NCBI GenBank assembly: GCA_037783545.1
Contig: JBBELK010000014.1
Span: 1-64,000, forward strand
Length of the DNA stretch: 64,000 nt
DNA from: Henricia sp. BOLD:AAB3569
Taxonomy: Eukaryota; Echinodermata; Asteroidea; Spinulosida; Echinasteridae
Reading direction: 5' to 3'
In this document: positions 61,390 through 64,000 of the stretch, piece by piece
How the letters are laid out: each line of letters opens with the position of its first letter
Numbering within the stretch: the stretch's first letter is position 1
Translations under genes and position numbers: made by a program
The notes under the pieces: generated by a model
Told to the model about the DNA's origin: nothing
Databases searched by the model: none
The model's input: the letters and a program-made list of their open reading frames with translations, nothing else

Positions 61390-61542
61390 GAACATGTGTC
61401 CGTAGAGTACGCTACTTTATGCAAGTTTCCCCTCGAGACAGAAAGCAATTTCCAATGCATATTTCCTCGGTACTTTGCATCCATCTGTCATATCGTGAGC
61501 TCTGATTTTCATCCTTTAATCTTTCCTTCTTTGCCACTCTGA
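61390..61542 (+). CDS. Possible exon after a good 3' splice-site-like tract, unrecognised
   Basis: A strong pyrimidine tract (TTTTCTCTTTTCTCTTTCCAG) ends at 61389-61390 and is followed by an open frame, EHVSVEYATLCKFPLETES, continuing to a stop at 61540-61542. It could be a terminal exon. The protein piece matches no family I know. The opposite strand is also open here (61412-61732, cysteine-rich, with a CPPCMCMC word), so the coding strand is undecided. Confidence 0.18.
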   Translation, partial: EHVSVEYATLCKFPLETESNFQCIFPRYFASICHIVSSDFHPLIFPSLPL

Positions 61543-61732
61543 ATACACTTGGTACATCCACAAATGTCAAGCATCTGACAAACGTGGGGGATTGTTTACT
61601 ACCATGGTCCATCTGCCTTGCCTTTAAGCAATCATGCGACTTCATACACCAACTGGCTGAACACATACACATGCAAGGTGGGCAGTATGCATCCTCGCAA
61701 GCCTTTCTCATATCATAGTTTTGTTTCACCAT
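61412..61732 (-). CDS. Unrecognised 106-codon cysteine-rich ORF
   Basis: The minus-strand frame begins MVKQNYDMRKACEDAYC and contains CPPCMCMCSASWC, then a charged stretch VAKKERLKDENQSSRYDRW. It is the longest minus-strand frame of the unique flank outside the minisatellite and has more protein-like composition than most. No domain is recognised. It may be a fragment of a decayed transposon or a chance frame. Confidence 0.15.
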   Translation of the reverse strand: MVKQNYDMRKACEDAYCPPCMCMCSASWCMKSHDCLKARQMDHGSKQSPTFVRCLTFVDVPSVFRVAKKERLKDENQSSRYDRWMQSTEEICIGNCFLSRGETCIK

Positions 61733-62268
61733 TCCTTTGTTCTTTCAACATGTTATAGTCCAAAGGAAAAATTGGCTGGTGCTGTTCTGCACAAGTACAT
61801 TTTTAGCGTATCCACCCATCTAGTTCAGCTTTTATGTATCTTTCACTGGCAAATACGATTCCAAGATAGATCAATTGGTACTGTGGGAACAAGTCTTGGT
61901 TATAAAGGCTTGCACCTGAAGAATATATTGCATAAATAGTGTGCTCTACAGATTAGTGTACTTGTTGATTCAACATATGTTGGTGACTGCATTGTTCCAG
62001 CAAGTCGTGGATACAAGTCACTGTTGACTCAAAGGAGCACATTTTGGGTAAACCCAAGTAGGTAAAAGGTTCCTTATTTGTTATTTGAATATTGTTTGGT
62101 TACTGCAAAGTATACACTGGGCTTTTAAAGCTGTGATTTAGTCCAAGGAACACGAGAGGAAACACTGCACCCTGACAGTGTAAAATGTAATGTTTATACA
62201 TTCGTGGAGGCTTCTTACGAATGTATAGCTCAGATTGCTTTCACTGTAAATGGCTGCACCTTTGTGCT
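61733..62268. other. No gene recognised
   Basis: Contains a 72-codon frame (61721-61939) with no family resemblance and the GGAGGCTTCTTA word near 62207 shared with about 60457. The sequence leads directly into the tandem duplication. Confidence 0.4.
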
Positions 62269-62541
62269 GCTCTTAAGTTAATCCTCTTTCTTTTTCTGCC
62301 ATTCAGTTGACGATTCTTCCTGAGGGAACACTAGCTACTGCATGTTGGTGAGGTCTCGCCTACACAACCAGATAAACCAGCTATATATGCACTGATATTG
62401 GAGTATTCAGATATAACGTTTCCTGGTGGAGTACACGAGGCTGTTTAAATCTGTCGACATTTTCATAGTTCTACAAAGCATAGGGAGGGCCGTGTGGGAG
62501 GGAGGGGTGTCTTGGAAAATACAATTATTTTTAGAACCTTA
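62269..62541 (+). repeat. Tandem duplication, copy 1 (splice-acceptor-like segment, copy 2)
   Basis: The stretch from GCTCTTAAGTTAATCCTC through CTGCCATTCAG, TTGACGATTCTTCCTGAGGG, ACACAACCAGATA, GAGTATTCAGATATAAC, GAGGCTGTT and AGTTCTACAAAG to GGTGTCTTGGAAAATAC is repeated immediately to the right. The acceptor-like AG is at 62305-62306. The initial offset to copy 2 is 273 and grows to about 290 by small indels. The sequence is unrelated to the 273-bp satellite, so the shared number appears coincidental. Confidence 0.85.
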
Positions 62542-62925
62542 GCTCTTAAGCTAATCCTCTTTTTATTTTTCTGCCATTCACAGTTGACGATTCTTCCTGA
62601 GGGAACACTACTGCACATTGATGACTGAGGTCTTGCCTACTCATTGGAGACACAACCAGATACAAACCAGCTATGCACTGACATTATGTGGAGTATTCAG
62701 ATATAACATTTCCTTGGGGAGTATACGAGGCTGTTCAAGTCTGTCAACATTTTCACAGTTCTACAAAGGGGTGGGAGCCGGAGAGGGGTTGAGGGCTGTG
62801 TGGGACTTTACATGTACCCTATTTGTTCAAATTTCATAGATAGTACCGGTAGTGACAGCGAATGTTAAGTATTATTTCGGGGGAGGGAGAGGTGTCTTGA
62901 AAAATACTAAAATGTTTAGAACAGT
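62542..62925 (+). repeat. Tandem duplication, copy 2 (splice-acceptor-like segment, copy 3)
   Basis: The order of blocks is as in copy 1: CTCTTAAGCTAATCCTC, CTGCCATTCACAG (AG at 62582-62583), TTGACGATTCTTCCTGAGGG, ACACAACCAGATA, GAGTATTCAGATATAAC, GAGGCTGTT, AGTTCTACAAAG. An extra stretch of about 85 bases (about 62795-62875) precedes the shared end GGGAGGGAGAGGTGTCTTG. Divergence between copies is moderate, so the duplication is not recent. Confidence 0.85.
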
Positions 62926-63230
62926 TAAAATTTTGACTTTGGATGACCCCTAAATTTGTATAAATTCGGGAGGGGGTTCCTAGGCATGAGCAGTTGGGAT
63001 GGGGTCTAGCTAGACATGACCAGTTGAAGGTGGAGGGGGTTCATTACATGTGCATGCAGCTGGGAGCAAACTAAATGTAGTAAGTAGTTGGATGATACAA
63101 GGCATGAGCAGGGTGTAGTCATTGGGCTTCAGTAGTTGGGTTAAAATCTTCATGCTCTTAAATGGGATGTTCAAAAGTAGGGGAGGGTTTGCTTGAACTG
63201 TGCTGGGAAGAGCTAAATGCATTTCACAAG
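62926..63230. other. Short degenerate repeats, no gene recognised
   Basis: CATGAGCAGTTGGGATGGGG (62985) and CATGACCAGTTGAAGG (63015) form two imperfect copies about 30 bases apart. A third fragment, CATGAGCAGGG, lies at 63103. The minus-strand frame at 63010-63321 ends in the following hairpin and shows no domain. Confidence 0.5.
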
Positions 63231-63393
63231 ACGACCGAAGTGTGACGTGCGTTGCCATGGCAATTGGATCTAAACTATCATGGCCGTCGGGAAAAGTACC
63301 ATTGAAAAAGCACTGGGACACGGTTGAGTGGTTTTTAGTTTAGATCCAATTGCCTAGGCAACCAACAAAAGGTGACGTATTCACTTCGGCAGT
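63231..63393. repeat. 163-bp fold-back element
   Basis: The inner arms 63251-63276 and 63337-63362 (core CAATTGGATCTAAACT / AGTTTAGATCCAATTG) match at 24 of 26 positions. Outer arms around CCGAAGTG / CACTTCGG and TGACGT / ACGT continue the pairing out to 63231 and 63393. The loop is 60 bases. The size and structure fit a miniature inverted-repeat or fold-back element. No target duplication was identified with confidence. Confidence 0.8.
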
Positions 63394-63945
63394 CTATTTT
63401 GTGTAGAAAATACTGCACAGGGTCACAGCTGAACGAGCAGACCATTGTGGGTTGCTTGCTGCCAGGTCCATAATAAAAATGCAACATTATGGTAATGCAT
63501 GGTGTGCAAAATCTTCCTTGCATGCTGGTTTTATGTCTGATTGCAAGAGGGGAAAAGACCTCGCGGTTGTGTGTTCTGTAAAATGTGGCTAATGAGACCC
63601 TGTAAGGTCAGTGTGTATGAATAAAAGGGAATTTTGGGTCACTGCAAATGATGTAATGGGGCTTTAAGGCTCTGGACTCGCATTAGAGTACCTGGGAGTG
63701 TAAGGGGGAAGTAGTTCATAACTTAAGAAGGGCATTAACAAAACTGCACGCTTTGAAATTGGACATTCAAAAGTTGTGAAAGGGAGGCTGTAACGGTATA
63801 CACAATTTGGTGGGTTAGTCTTGTGCTGCTCTTCACAAGAATAAAATCAGATTTTTTTGTTTGTTTCATACCTGCTATAGATGGATGCGTGGGGAGGGAA
63901 TCTTGGTCTTCAAACTTTCCCTCCCCATGAGCCTACCAAGTGGAC
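63394..63945. other. No gene recognised
   Basis: AT-rich sequence with GTGCTGCTCTT near 63821, a word shared with the region just before the tandem duplication (about 62264). No supported coding region. Confidence 0.45.
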
Positions 63946-63990
63946 AAGTCCCCAACTCGTTCAGTTCTCAACTGAACGAGTTCGGGACTT
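63946..63990. repeat. Near-perfect hairpin at the window edge
   Basis: AAGTCCCC and AACTCGTTCAGTT are followed by a three-base CTC loop, then AACTGAACGAGTT and CGGGACTT. Thirteen inner base pairs are perfect, followed by one mismatch and seven more outer pairs. The T-run after it (ACTTTTTTC) resembles an intrinsic terminator, but in a eukaryotic context a small fold-back repeat is the better reading. The window ends 10 bases later. Confidence 0.85.
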
Positions 63991-64000
63991 TTTTCAGCTA

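Noticed and set aside
62269-62925. A relic of the 273-bp satellite, because the tandem copies start 273 bases apart
   Set aside because: The sequence shares no landmark of the satellite unit, and the offset drifts to about 290 within the copies. The number is coincidental.
63946-63999. Bacterial-type intrinsic terminator (hairpin followed by a T run)
   Set aside because: The surroundings are eukaryotic (spliced exon, satellite), with no bacterial gene nearby.

Overview
The window is eukaryotic, almost certainly animal, genomic DNA. It has very long satellite DNA, a protein-coding piece that begins exactly at a consensus 3' splice site, polyadenylation-type signals, and many fold-back and mini-repeat elements. 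The one recognisable coding piece resembles the C-terminus of the queuosine-salvage enzyme QNG1 (DUF2419/Q_salvage family). The repeat-rich, intron-bearing flank suggests a non-vertebrate animal, but I cannot name the species from sequence alone.

Layout. (1) Positions 1-54610, 85% of the window, are one head-to-tail satellite of about 200 copies of a 273-bp unit; the array runs off the left edge. It divides into domains: a mixed zone (1-6300), a nearly invariant core (6301-12560), a rearranged zone (12561-15600), a zone of multi-kilobase higher-order repeats (15601-34480), a more divergent zone with 7-mer repeats (34481-47900), and a right-edge zone with 5-mer repeats (47901-54610). (2) The array stops within a unit at 54610. 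Only 30 bases later a good 3' splice site (AG at 54639-54640) opens a terminal exon (54641-54880) encoding a QNG1-like C-terminus. The satellite therefore appears to fill the last intron of this gene. (3) Positions 54881-64000 hold no other gene I can name. They are packed with small structured repeats: short palindromes, an inverted duplication with one interrupted arm, a perfect 24-bp palindrome, a 41-bp minisatellite, a 385-bp fold-back, a triplicated splice-acceptor-like segment, and further hairpins.

The long open frames across the satellite (up to 2131 codons) follow from a stop-free unit whose length is divisible by three. They are broken by 1-bp indels and in-frame stops and are not annotated as genes. 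The most interesting signals are the satellite's position against a splice acceptor, its layered higher-order structure, a TTAGGG/CCCTAA inverted pair in nearly every unit, and the dense fold-back elements in the right flank.
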